Below are positions 38,057 through 48,199 of a DNA stretch of 64,000 nucleotides, in pieces (position 1 is the first letter of the stretch; each line of letters opens with the position of its first letter). The stretch is taken from positions 2,941,037-3,005,036 of the forward strand of contig LR746274.1 in the NCBI GenBank assembly GCA_902729315.2, in the 5' to 3' direction. The DNA comes from Spirodela intermedia (taxonomy: Eukaryota; Streptophyta; Magnoliopsida; Alismatales; Araceae). A program made the position numbers and the translations under genes. The notes beneath the pieces were generated by a model. It saw only the letters and a list, made by a program, of their open reading frames with translations. It was not told where the DNA came from and made no database searches.

Positions 38057-39480
38057 CTAATATGATCGAAATATAAGAAGCAAGGTATCTCATTTCTAAT
38101 GGCAAAAAAAATTAACCAAATTTATGACACAAAAGATTATGCCATTTTAGCACACACAATTTGGAAGTTATCTATCTATGTAGAGTATTTTAGAGGACTT
38201 CCTAAACTAGAACTCGAGTAAATGATCACATCATATGAGTTTTTATTTATAAAAATTAGGTAAATGACAATAACTACTTTTGTAAAATATGTATTAAAGG
38301 AAAACAAATGAGGAAAAACTTCAGATCAAAAGATCACATCTTGTTAATTAAACATAATGATTTGTTACACAATGATTTATTGGTTACAATTTTGAGAAAA
38401 ATATTTTGGTTTTGTTATTGTGGATTATTTTTATATATTTACTTGAGTTTATTTTTTATAATAGAAAAGTGAAAATTTAGGGTATTTTATAATGTTTAGG
38501 AAGAGAACTCATAATAAACTTCAATACGTATAAAAGATATCATAAGTGATCATTGAAAAGAATTTGAGAATGCCAAATTTGTTAAATTTAATGAAGAAAA
38601 GGTTTGCTCTCCTATTTATATTGGGCTAGAAGACCTACCTTTTAGATTTATGGCTCTAGGGGTACGAACAAGGAGATTCACTGTTTCTAGATTCATGACT
38701 GTAAGGGCCTAAATAGAGAAGCCTCACTCATCTCTTCTAGACCAAGACCTCTTTGGGACATGAGTAAGGAGAGTACCATTCTACTAAATCTAATTTGAAA
38801 CTAATTCTATAGTGTGAGTTATAGTTTGTATGTTATTTAACTCTAAGCTTCCAAAGGCCTTGTTTCCTTTGATTTCTTGTTTTAGAAGCTTTCCATGAGG
38901 ATACACCTCCTGCATTTGTTCTATTTGAGTCTTTGCCCTTGATTTTGATTTCTTCATCATTCATCATTTCTTTATCTTGTTTCTTGTTCAAGACACTATT
39001 ACTTCTATATCCATCGATCTTTTCTGGTTTTTGTAACCTTTGAATGAACTTTTTATGATCCAAAATTAGTCATTTCAGGGAGGTGGTGGATCCTAATTGG
39101 TACTTTTGTTTTTGTAATTTTGCACAACACCTGACAGTCTTCTCTCTCTCACCTCATGTATTGACATATGTGAACACTGGAATTAGGGCATGCAAAATTG
39201 CCCTAATTTAATAAATAAAAATTACTCAAATCAATACTATAAAATATTTTAGAGCATATGAAACACATTTGAGCATTTTCAAATGTTACAAGAGTATTCG
39301 GTTTAGCCTATAATGGAAATGAAGATTATTATACCCTTCTTAATTTTATGGTTTTCCTCACTAACAATCATTTAGATCATCCAAATATTTAGTTCCATAA
39401 TCATGAATTTTATCAAATTATTCTTTAATATATTTTGTTCATCATTAGAAACATCATAACCTCTTAGTGTAAACATGTAT
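38055..39480. other. AT-rich spacer, no gene seen
   Basis: No convincing open frame. The 76-codon minus-strand frame at 38833-39063 is Lys-rich and resembles no family I know. Confidence 0.45.
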
Positions 39481-39488
39481 ATCACATG

Positions 39489-39632
39489 ATTTCTGGTGTT
39501 TCAACACCTCAAGAAAAAGGTATATCTCACAATATCTTTTGTGCTTCAACACCTCAAGAAAGAGATGTATCTCCCAATCTCTTGTGCTTGAAGACCTTAG
39601 TAAAATAATACATGTCACAAATTCTCTTTTGT
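39489..39632. repeat. Tandem repeat, three degenerate units of about 45 bp
   Basis: The core TCAACACCTCAAGAAA recurs at 39501 and 39546, and in a more diverged form (TTGAAGACCTTAG) at about 39588. Each copy is followed by a TATATCTCACAAT- or TGTATCTCCCAATC-like tail. Spacing is 45 and about 43 bp. Confidence 0.7.
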
Positions 39633-40027
39633 CACTTCCTTGATGATTTTTCTAATGTTTTATGCCTAAAAAATATAATCAAGCAGCGAATGGATTTGAT
39701 CTACCACCTCAGATCTTCATCCATACGTTAGTGCAATAGTGACATTTTGTGCTCATTTATTTTATTTTTTATTTTATTATTTTTCATCAGCATCAAAATA
39801 CTTTAACCAACATTTATGATAATCAAAATAATTCCTAGCGGACCTGAAGATTGAGGATTTTGTCTAGTTGAATAAAGGCCAGATTTCTATTATTTTCCCA
39901 CTTTTCGCATCATTAGAAGGTGTGAGATAAAGACAAGGTGAAGAACTGAGAGAGAGAGGGGGAGACAGAGAGGTCTGCCTATGGGTTTGAAGCGTTAGTC
40001 ACTGCTGAGTTTAGTAATTTTTTAGTT

Positions 40028-40030
<3 letters not shown>

Positions 40031-40085
<55 letters not shown>
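40031..40085 (+). repeat. (GA)27 microsatellite
   Basis: A perfect 55-bp GA run about 970 bp upstream of the first CNGC coding exon. Confidence 0.95.
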
Positions 40086-40086
<1 letters not shown>

Positions 40087-41052
40087 CTCATCTCTTTGAG
40101 TCCAGAGCAGTACCTCTACCGGGTTGACATCTCGTCTTCTGGTGGGTGCCAGCGAACTCGGGGAAGGCCGAGACGATCGCGTAGAGAGACAGCTCGGAAC
40201 CTTCAAACTTTTGAACGTTGACTATCCAGGGCCTTTGAAATAATTTAATAATTTAGTTACAATATTTTAGCGTTGAGACATTCCGGCATTGTATCCGATG
40301 CCAATCACGGTATCAACTAGTGACCCTCTATCCCTCTCATTTCCCTCCCCTCTCCAGCCAGCCCCTTCCGCGCTACCCACCAGTCCGTCCCCCTGCGACG
40401 GCCCTCCGTCCTCCTTGAAATAATTTCCCACCATCATAAAATCTTTTCTTGCTTGGCTGCCTTCTTGTCTCGACCCTAACACGTTTGCGTGCGGAGAGGG
40501 CGTGCGGGAGCACGAAGGACGAAGGTATGCCGCGAGCGCCGGTAGCTGGCAGCGGTGGTCGACGGACGGTGTAACAGTGCGTACCATTTTCCTCCCACCT
40601 CTTTTCTCCCTTCCTATGGCTTACGCTTGGTTATTGTCATCGTCTGCCCCCTCTCCGTTTTCTTCCGTCGATGGGGTTTGGCAGGATGATCCTTGGGTAG
40701 CCCGCGATTGGATCGGGCTTCCTAAAACATGTGCTTGTCTTCGTTACCTTCCAAGAGGAGATTAGGTTTCCCGCATGAAAGCTAGATAGGGAATCTGGAA
40801 TCTGATCGGAATCGATCCGATTTTGAGGGCCTTATTGGCTTTTTAGTCAATGATACTCTTTACCTCCATCCTGAACGCACAAATAACGCTCGAGTTGATT
40901 TGGGATAAAAATTGATCGATCGGATGACCAGAGTTTTACGGGCGGATGGATCAAGAGATTTTCAGTTCTTGATCTTCAATGGTTTCTCCTCCCTGTTCTC
41001 ACTGCAGTCGTATTCTCTGATTCACAGAGCATTAGATTGTGCCCGGGAAAAA
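40086..41052. other. Probable promoter and 5' UTR of the CNGC gene
   Basis: GC-rich relative to the AT-rich sequence on its left. The small open frames here do not look like proteins. A possible UTR-intron acceptor (CTCACTGCAG) ends near 41007, 46 bp before the CNGC start codon. Confidence 0.4.
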
Positions 41053-44000
41053 ATGCTCGACTGCGGCGGTTTCAAGTCTCAGTTAATTGATGGCCAAAGG
41101 GAAAAATTTGTAAGGTATATTGCTACCGCTCTTGTAAAACGTTTTCTTATGTTTGATTTTTTTGATTCTTGTTTGAAAATTGGGGGCGTAACGATAGCTT
41201 TCTTGTGATTTTCTCGACCCCATGATGAATTGCCCAACATAATTTTATTTTGACGGTTTAGCACTGAAAAAGTCTAAGTGGCATGTCTGTCGTCATTAGC
41301 TGCTAGCCGGCCAATTGTTCTTTCAGGGCGAATGAACAAAGAACAAGCTGCAAAGTGAAACATTTTCTTAAATTTCAAAGTTTTGCGATGCTATATTTGT
41401 ATGCTAGTCAAAATTTCGTGTGCCATTTTTCACGGAATATTCAAGTTTTTCAATCTAATAAGAAGATCAAGATAGCCCGACTTCAGAAAGTGAAGCTTTG
41501 TTGGAGGATCTCAATCAAAATGTCCGTTATCTGCACTTCCATGCCGTACTCAATCACCTGGCACATGCCCATGGAACTTGCTCATCCAGTGGACAAGCAG
41601 TTCTTTGCTCTTGTCTAACCATCTATATGGATTTTGTTGCTGAACCAAGTGATGGCTGATGGCTTCATTATTTTAATGCTGTTTATTTTCATGTTCAGCC
41701 ATACGACCTGATAATGAGAGGCAACCTTGGGAAATCCTGTGAATTGAAATCAATTTCTTGAGATTGTTTTCAACTTGTTTAGATGTCATATCGTGGTCTG
41801 TGACGAGAATAATGCTGGTACCACTTCGCAGGAGAGGACGCAAGATGTTCCCTGCGTCTGTCGTTCTTGCCTCCTGCTAGGCCATGCTCATTTAGTGAAG
41901 CCTGCAGACTCCATTCCTATGGTTAGATGCTCAAAGTGGTCATGGTTGCTATCTGTTTACCTCCTCTTTCTCTTTATGGATAGAAGACCCATCTCTTCCT
42001 GTCTTGGCCTCAGATGATGCCCTCCTGACGGCTTCCTTGCCCAATGTCCTCACTCCCTGCTTGAGATCTTCCCCATCTACATTACTCACTGCCGTTCTCA
42101 GGGCACCACTGAACTTTGCTCCTTGTTCCCAGGCTGGAGGACTTGGACCCTAGGGAGGCTGGGAGAATGAGCCGATACGGGTTTGGGATTGAGGGGTTGG
42201 CCCGCCCGTCCAGGGCTCCACCACGAAGGTCCTTCAGGAGCGAAGTGAGGAGGGGGTCTGAAGGGCTTAAGTCACTGGGGCGGTCACTCCGCCATGGTGT
42301 CACCCGGGCGGTCTTCCCTGAGGACCTCAAGGGGTCAGAGAAGAAGGTGTTTGACCCTCAGGACAAGTTCCTGCAACGGTGGAACAGGCTCTTTGTGATC
42401 TCGTGCATACTTGCAGTCTCGGTGGATCCGCTCTTCTTCTACCTTCCGTTCGTCAACAAGGAGCAGTACTGCGTCGGGATTGATCGGAAGCTGGCCATCA
42501 CAGCCACAACAATCCGCACCCTCATTGATGCCTTCTACCTCATCCGCATCCATCTCCAGTTCAAGACAGCCTACATCGCCCCGTCCTCACGTGTCTTTGG
42601 TAGAGGGGAGCTTGTGATCGACCATGCCCAGATTGCCCGACGGTACCTCAAGTGGCGCTTCATCGTGGACCTCCTGGCGGTGCTGCCCCTCCCCCAGGTG
42701 CCACTCCTCACAACATTTCCCTTCCTTCCTTCCTCCCATTGACTTTATATTCACAGATCTATCATCTTGCCCAAGTGCAGATTGTCATCTGGAGGTTCAT
42801 TCAAAGATCCCAGGGTTCAGATGTGCTGACCACAAAGGACGCGCTGTTCTACATTGTCCTGATCCAGTATATCCCCAGGTTCTTTCGTATTATCCGTCTC
42901 ACGTCGGAGCTGAAGAGAACCTCTGGCGTCTTTGCTGAGACCACCTGGGCTGGTGCGTCGTACTATCTCCTGTGGTACATGCTCGCCAGCCACGTAAGAC
43001 CCTGCACTTGGTGTGTCAGCATCGTGCTCTTTAGGCAAATTTGGGCGTTGGGTGTGCTGACAAGGGTTGGATGACCATGTGGCAGATTGTGGGTGCATTC
43101 TGGTACCTGCTGGCATTGGAGCGAGAGGAAGCATGCTGGCATGAGGCATGCAGTCCTACCTCTGCTTGCAATGCGACCTTCCTGTACTGCATGAATCGGG
43201 GGGCACAGAGCCAAGCGAGCTGGAGCCTCACTGGGCAGCAGATCCTTGACAGTTACTGCAATGCCACTGATGACAACCCAAAGTTCGACTTTGGGATTTA
43301 CACGCAGGCGCTCACATCTGGAGTTGTCGCGTCGAAGTTCGTCTCTAAGTACTGCTACTGCCTGTGGTGGGGGTTGCAGAACCTCAGGTGAGACCTCCTT
43401 CCAGGCAGGGGAATAGCAGAGCTCCTAACGGCCTTTTTCCTTGCAAGTCGGTCATCATGGTGCACTGGTTTGTCTCTGTTTTTCTGCAGCACCCTCGGGC
43501 AAGGGCTCCAGACGAGCACTTACCCTGGAGAGGTCATCTTCTCCATCACGCTCGCCATAGTTGGTCTCATTCTGTTCGCCCTCCTCATCGGCAACATGCA
43601 GGTGATTCTTGTACCCACCAGCATGCCACACAGGCCCTGCTGCTCTCGTAATCATGCTCTGTTCTTGCTTTTCCTGCGGTCGCAGACGTACCTGCAGTCG
43701 CTGACGATACGTCTGGAGGAGATGCGGGTGAAGAGGCGGGACTCGGAGCAGTGGATGCACCACCGGATGCTCCCCCCCGAGCTCAGGGAACGCGTGAGGC
43801 GCTACGACCAGTACAAATGGCTGGAGACGCGAGGGGTGGACGAAGAGAGCCTGGTGCAGAGCCTCCCCAAGGACCTCAGGAGGGACATCAAGCGCCATCT
43901 CTGCCTCGCCCTGGTCAGAAGGGTGAGTCGAATTCCATTCCATTGATATCAGTCCATTGCAGAAGCAGGTGCTTGCCCTGATGGAGCGAGCCCTCCTTGC

Positions 44001-44692
44001 TTCTTGGACAATAGGTGCCCCTCTTCGAGAACATGGACGAGAGGTTGTTGGATGCCATCTGCGAGCGCCTCAAGCCCAGCCTGTACACGGAGGATACTTA
44101 CATCGTGAGGGAGGGAGACCCAGTCGATGAGATGCTCTTCATCATCCGTGGCCGCCTCGAGAGTATGACCACCGACGGGGGGCGGAGCGGATTCTTCAAC
44201 CAGAGCGTCCTGAAGGAGCGCGACTTCTGCGGTGAGGAGCTGTTGACTTGGGCGCTAGACCCCAAGTCCGGATCAAACCTTCCCTCCTCGACCAGAACGG
44301 TCCGGGCCGTGACCGAGGTCGAAGCCTTCGCCCTGATCGCCGAGGAACTGAAGTTTGTGGCGAGCCAATTCCGGCGACTGCACAGCCGCCAAGTCCAGCA
44401 CACATTTCGGTTCCACTCTCAGCAGTGGCGGACATGGGCGGCCCGCTTCATCCAGGCGGCGTGGCGGCGCTACATGAAGAGGAAGGCTGCAGAGCTCCAG
44501 CGCAAGGAGGGCCTCGAGATTGCAGAGAGTGCTTCCTCTGGCTCGTCCAGTCTTGGCACCACCATCTACGTGTCAAGGTTCGCAGCCAATGCCCTCCGTA
44601 GCGTTCACAGGTTTCGCAACAAGACTCCCAGAGTGCTGGGGCTCCAGAAGCCGCCCGAGCCGGATTTCATGGCAGATGTGACCGATCAGTAG
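41053..44692 (+). CDS. Cyclic-nucleotide-gated ion channel, group II (CNGC5/6/9-like)
   Basis: Seven exons: 41053-41114, 42133-42697, 42781-42993, 43086-43387, 43490-43601, 43686-43922, 44015-44692; 722 aa. The short first exon encodes MLDCGGFKSQLIDGQREKFV and joins to RLEDLD in exon 2, the conserved N-terminus of this group. Six membrane segments follow (for example RLFVISCILAVSVDPLFFYL and EVIFSITLAIVGLILFALLI). The pore has WWGLQNLSTLGQGL; GLQNLS lies near residues 376-381. The C-terminal linker is LEEMRVKRRDSEQWMHHRML. The cyclic-nucleotide-binding domain spans about 500-625 with VREGDPVDEMLFIIRGRLES and the phosphate-binding cassette FCGEELLTWALDPKSGSNLP. An IQ motif (FIQAAWRRYMKRK, about 642-654) would bind calmodulin. 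These plasma-membrane channels carry calcium in guard cells, root hairs and immunity. S4 reads IPRFFRIIRLTSELKRTSG, where relatives as I recall them have LPLTSELKR. Confidence 0.92.
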
Positions 44693-45574
44693 TTGCAGTG
44701 GGTGAATTTGATCGAACTGCGATATGTATATCCACTATCAAGCTGATCCAGCGCGTCGTTTCCTCTGTCAGATTTTCAGATTGGAAATGCCTGCAAAGAA
44801 CAATGATTATAGGCAACGTGACCAGACATGCTGTAAAAATGTTTTTCTCGAACTCTTTGCGGAACCCGGACTGAGATGCGGGCAGGAGGATCCCCTCGAA
44901 TCCGTGGTGATCATGAAAATATGATATGTTCTTTAGGGACATAATTTTCAGTTTCTGCAATAGGTCTTGACCTCAGCGTATCCAGCTATGTCGGTCAAAT
45001 GCTAGTATCAAGATGGGCCGCCATGTTTTCAAAGTCAAGGTGGCGACCAGCTGGACGGGGGCTTTTTATCTGTAAAAGAAAGAAGACAGAGACCCTTTCT
45101 GTGGAGAGTCTTCCTGGGGCTGTTGTTAAATTTGTTGAAGAGGTTGCTTGATATAGAAACGCAGTCCAAGAAACGAGGAAGACTCGGAACGGGGGACCCA
45201 ACTGATACGAAAATGGAGAAACATGGAGTAGGATGGTTTGAAAGGTCGACAGTAATAAAAGTTTTCTTCTCGCAGATTCAGACAGACTTCCGCCGCATTA
45301 GAGCTTCACTTGGAAAATCTTGTTGCCCGAAATGGAGCGGTCAATGGAGAGAATGAATAGATATCCCAACATAAGCTCACACGGTGACCCTTCTCTGAGA
45401 AGGACGCCAATCTCCAGCCATTCAGCTCAGGTCACTGGTAAGAGCTCGGATGGGGAAGGAGGAGCATGCTTTTACGGGGAATTTGCATGTCTTCTAGTTA
45501 CCATTGGCTATGGCTAAAGAAAAAGAACGATGCCGCCGCGTGACGAAACTTTCTTCCAGCAGTGTACAGCAGGT
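44693..45574. other. Shared 3' region between CNGC and PORR genes
   Basis: 882 bp separate the two convergent stop codons. It probably contains both 3' UTRs. Small frames in it are not protein-like. Confidence 0.55.
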
Positions 45575-46954
45575 CTAATTCACTACACCGTGTAATCCCC
45601 GTGATCCGTCCTCATCTTCAGAGCTGCAGAGTTCTTCGTCATCATCATCCTCTTCCTCGGCGTCATCCTCCTCGTCACCATCTTCCGATGAGCCCTCCCT
45701 CACGAACTCCGCTGCGGCGACGCCGTCGGTCTTCCTCGTCCTGCGTCTGTCGCCATGGCCGGGCGCCGTGGCGGCGTCCATCGCCGCGCTCTGCCGCATG
45801 AGGTGGATGTACTGAAACCTCAGCCCCATCAGAGGGTGCTTCTCCACGAGCAGGTCCCTCTTGTATCCCTCTCGGAGTAGAATGGTGTGCGCCTTGATCT
45901 TGTTGGACTGGTAGAAGATCCCCGGGTGGTGAACGAGTGCCCTCTTGAAACCTGGCCTCAGGCCCACGCACTCCCCCAGCAGGAGTAGATCATCGCGCTC
46001 TGCCTTCTTCCCCACGAGCAGATGGAGGAGCTCGTGGAGCACCCCCACCGTCCACTTCTCCGCCAAGTCGCTGGCAGGGTTCACGCAGCGGCCGGCGTCC
46101 TCGTAGGGGGAGAGGTAAGGGAGCCGCTGCCAGTCCTCCACCCACCGCCGGACCTTCTTCTCCAGATCGAACCCTCGGGGAAACTGCATGGGAAAGGACA
46201 GGGGATCCCCCTTCCTGTACCCACCCGTCTTCATGGCCTGCCGCTCCATGGACGACACTGCGAGCTCCTTGTTCCAGCAAACCAGCTCCAGATCGAGCGA
46301 CCCACTTCCTCTTCCGCCGCCGCCGCCGCCGACGATCTGGAAGTAGTCGGGATACTCGGGGAGGAGGGAGCGGGCGTAGTCATGGGGAAGGCCCAGGTCC
46401 CAGCGGAGGCGGTCGATTACGGAGAGGGAGAGGCGCTTGAAGGGGGTGAGCATGAGGAGCCTCAGGAGGCGATCGGCCGTCTCTCCACGGCAGGACTGGT
46501 AGACGAGCTGCTCCTCCTCGTGGATGCGGATGAGCTCCGGCGTGGGGAGAATGTGGGGTCGCCGGAAAGCTTCCGACGATGGGGCGGCGGCCTGCTCGAG
46601 GAAAGCAGATGGGTACTTGCGGATGAAGCGAATTGCGCGGAAGGGGAGGCGGAGCTCGTCGCTGCGCTCGGCTATGGCGGAAAGGAGGAGAGATGAGGGG
46701 ATGGGGGACCCTTCCAGGGAAGGGTTGAGAAGCAGGTTCTTCAGGGCGTGTAGCGGGCGAAGGTGCTTCTCCTTCTCTACGGCGTGATCGAGCCCTCGGT
46801 CTCGAACCCATTTCACCTTTGCATCCACGAAGGGCGCCGCCCGTAGGTCGCGGCAGGGTGGCGGGGCACGAAAGCCACCGCGGCGGCGACGAAGATGCCG
46901 AAGCAGGAGCATCCTCTCCGCCACCGGCGTCAAGTTTGGGGGCTTCTTTTCCAA
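45575..46954 (-). CDS. PORR-domain (DUF860) organelle RNA-binding protein
   Basis: A single exon of 459 aa, GC-rich. The plant organelle RNA recognition domain is plain: FVDAKVKWVRDRGLDHAVEK, FRAIRFIRKYPSAFLE, LIRIHEEEQLVYQ, LPHDYARSLLPEYPDYFQIV, WQRLPYLSPYEDA, VGVLHELLHLLVGKKAERDD, LVHHPGIFYQSNKIKAHTILL. PORR proteins (WTF1, WTF9, RPD1) bind and help splice group II introns in plastids or mitochondria. The Arg-rich start (MLLLRHLRRRRGGF) suits a mitochondrial presequence; that ATG at 46912 is an alternative start to 46954. The C-terminus from about residue 421 is a strongly acidic tail (EEDDAEEEDDDDEELCSSED). It is convergent with the CNGC gene. Which organelle and which introns it serves cannot be read from the sequence. 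Confidence 0.9.
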   Translation of the reverse strand: MEKKPPNLTPVAERMLLLRHLRRRRGGFRAPPPCRDLRAAPFVDAKVKWVRDRGLDHAVEKEKHLRPLHALKNLLLNPSLEGSPIPSSLLLSAIAERSDELRLPFRAIRFIRKYPSAFLEQAAAPSSEAFRRPHILPTPELIRIHEEEQLVYQSCRGETADRLLRLLMLTPFKRLSLSVIDRLRWDLGLPHDYARSLLPEYPDYFQIVGGGGGGRGSGSLDLELVCWNKELAVSSMERQAMKTGGYRKGDPLSFPMQFPRGFDLEKKVRRWVEDWQRLPYLSPYEDAGRCVNPASDLAEKWTVGVLHELLHLLVGKKAERDDLLLLGECVGLRPGFKRALVHHPGIFYQSNKIKAHTILLREGYKRDLLVEKHPLMGLRFQYIHLMRQSAAMDAATAPGHGDRRRTRKTDGVAAAEFVREGSSEDGDEEDDAEEEDDDDEELCSSEDEDGSRGLHGVVN

Positions 46955-47130
46955 GGGAATCCGCGTTCCACACCATTACAGAATAGGTCAGGGTTCCGCC
47001 CCCCGACTAAAAAATTAAATAGTTTAGAATTTCCCAATTGAAATCGAAGTTGAAATTAAAATGAGATTATGCATAAGTAATATAGAGAGGGTTTCATTTC
47101 TCTCTCAGATCCTCTATCGAAGGCCCCCCA

Positions 47131-47134
<4 letters not shown>

Positions 47135-47168
<34 letters not shown>
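47135..47168 (-). repeat. (CT)17 microsatellite upstream of PORR gene
   Basis: A CT run on the plus strand, so GA in the PORR sense, 181 bp upstream of the PORR start codon. Confidence 0.95.
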
Positions 47169-47171
<3 letters not shown>

Positions 47172-47731
47172 TGAGTAGGTGGGTACACGAAAAGGGTTCC
47201 ATTTGATTAATCTCTGGCTGAATCTTGGGAAAAGATAGAGAGCCATGTTCACGAAAAGGGTTTCTCCGGTGAGGAGTGCGATCCAGTTTCAGATCTTGGC
47301 GTATTGAGACGGTAGAAGAAGGGCGAGCTTCTGATTCCCCGTGGGTTCCTCTCGTCGGGGGACCATCCCGATTGACCGCCAGCAGGCTTTCCTGGAGACG
47401 GTGTTGACTTTGAATCCCAAGAGCTTAATTCCCAGGGGGCGATGGCGCAGCCATGGCGGGCATCAGATCCGACTCGAGACCCAGGATCCAAATGAGGGGA
47501 AGAAGTGGAGAAAAGATCAAGCTAACGTTGCCTTGACTGGGATTAATTCAAGTTTCAAATGCCATTTCCTTCCTAGGATTATATTCCCACGTTCAGACAT
47601 ACGCTGGCGACCCCTCCAACCAGCCTAGAGCATGCGACCATCTAGAACATTCAGACCCATCATCAACCTCGTCATGTTCTTGGGGGATCACGAAATGTCT
47701 TTCTCTCGCACGCGTGCACAGACTTATCTTG

Positions 47732-47763
47732 ATATATATATATATATAGATATATATATATAT
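47732..47763. repeat. (AT)n microsatellite with one interruption
   Basis: About 32 bp of AT interrupted once by a G. Confidence 0.9.
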
Positions 47764-48002
47764 TTGGTGGTGAGAGAGTAATTGCCCAGCTTTCCGATGT
47801 CTTGTCGCCTTCAGTGTACAGGGTTAGAAAGTCCATTACGAGTGACCTGGGCCAGCCTTGGCCACTTTAAGGGAGACGGGCCGACAGCGGACGCTTTTTA
47901 TCCTCTCGTCGCCACCCAACTCCGGGGGCCACAGGGGCTAGGAAAGGTCTCCGCCGTCGTAGGGCTCTACGACCCAGCTACTGTAGCGATAGAAGTCACG
48001 AG

Positions 48003-48039
48003 GTCAAACTGGAGCGGTTGACTTGACTTTTCTGGTCAA
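48003..48039. promoter_or_regulatory. W-box cluster
   Basis: Four TTGAC cores in 37 bp: on the minus strand at 48003-48007 and 48035-48039, and on the plus strand back to back at 48018-48022 and 48023-48027. TTGAC is the core of the WRKY-factor site. It is about 1.05 kb upstream of the PORR start. There is no other gene nearby on the right. Confidence 0.4.
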
Positions 48040-48199
48040 GCGACAACTCGCCGGCGCAGGATCCGGGAGGTGGTCTGGGGGGACATCCACGTGGGCTGCT
48101 CGTCCGCCAGAACAGACCCTGGTTCCTGTGGGCAGGCTACGCACTGCGGCGCCGCGCCGCCCCGTGAAGGAGGCCCGGGCCGTCCCCATTCGGGAAACA

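Noticed and set aside
40502-40765. 87-codon frame upstream of the CNGC gene
   Set aside because: Probably 5' UTR or promoter; does not join in frame to the CNGC exons and looks like no protein.
46022-46696. 224-codon plus-strand frame opposite the PORR gene
   Set aside because: Shadow of the GC-rich PORR coding sequence; the minus-strand frame carries the conserved domain.
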